A DNA stretch of 64,000 nt. Source: Pelobates cultripes. Its lineage: Eukaryota > Chordata > Amphibia > Anura > Pelobatidae. The notes beneath the pieces were generated by a model that was not told the DNA's origin, ran no database searches, and saw only the letters and a list, made by a program, of their open reading frames with translations. Positions 63,781-64,000 of the stretch are shown here, in pieces (the stretch's first letter is position 1; every line of letters begins with the position of its first letter). Where the stretch lies: assembly GCA_933207985.1 (NCBI GenBank), contig OW240916.1, forward strand, positions 315,807,356-315,871,355. Direction: 5' to 3'. Position numbers and translations under genes: made by a program.

Positions 63781-64000
63781 CATTGGACTAATGTTCTATA
63801 ACATTCCTAACACGCTTCTTAGATCCAGCATGTTTAGCTGCATTGTCTTTCATAACTCTAGATTTTTACACCAAACTACCAGTTAGGCATGTTTAACTAT
63901 TGCCTATATTCCTTTCTTATCTCATACTCCTGTCCTATACGCTTGTTTTACAATTCATTCGTTTTCACATATCCACTCACGTGTCTAGGTAACTCATACT
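63781..64000. other. AT-rich end of window
   Basis: No feature recognised; it may be the 3' continuation of the preceding block. Confidence 0.35.

Overview
The window is nuclear DNA from a vertebrate, most likely a frog with a large, repeat-rich genome. Three things point that way: two recognisable vertebrate protein-coding exons bounded by GT/AG splice sites, many TTAA-flanked short elements of the T2/Kolobok type known from Xenopus, and L1, L2/CR1, hAT and Tc1 remnants separated by AT-rich single-copy DNA. There are no operons, CRISPR arrays or prokaryotic features. I did not find a new multi-gene system. What is unusual here is the gene arrangement and the repeat architecture.

Genes. Only two host exons can be named. 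On the minus strand, 8977-9081 is a FERM-domain exon of epb41l4a. On the plus strand, 3209-3331 is a C1-domain exon of dgkq (diacylglycerol kinase theta). No other exon of either gene was recognised, so most of the window is probably intronic: everything right of 9081 would be 5' intron of epb41l4a if its first exon lies beyond the window. The two genes are on different human chromosomes, so a lone dgkq exon 5.6 kb from epb41l4a and on the opposite strand is a puzzle. A phase-compatible 105-bp candidate exon (4423-4527, +) and a candidate minus-strand exon ending at 50848 are listed as unproven.

Layout. 1-9 kb: a perfect hairpin, an (AT)n tract, a 176-bp tandem duplication, a GC-rich LINE-like block, the dgkq exon, then T2-type MITEs. 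9-13.4 kb: the epb41l4a exon, minisatellites, and a decayed ZBED/hAT transposase gene split by an L1 insertion. 15-18.7 kb: two nests, one a MITE split by a hAT element, the other a MITE split by a second MITE and a solo LTR. 22.9-28.7 kb: an L1 tail with a clear target duplication and a cluster of MITEs. 28.7-34 kb: mostly AT-rich unique DNA. 34-39 kb: hairpin-rich foldback elements and two hAT elements nested one inside the other, the inner one swollen by a minisatellite. 40-51 kb: MITEs, LINE remnants, a 267-bp snapback insertion and a nearly complete Tc1-type transposon. 54.8-58.4 kb: three minisatellites around an assembly gap. 58.5-64 kb: an L2 remnant, another MITE, large foldback repeats and a second GC-rich LINE-like block.

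What works together. Apart from the two exons, almost everything annotated is mobile or tandem DNA. Target duplications and nesting give a relative insertion order for several elements. All identifications come from reading the sequence and from memory of the families; no database search was run.
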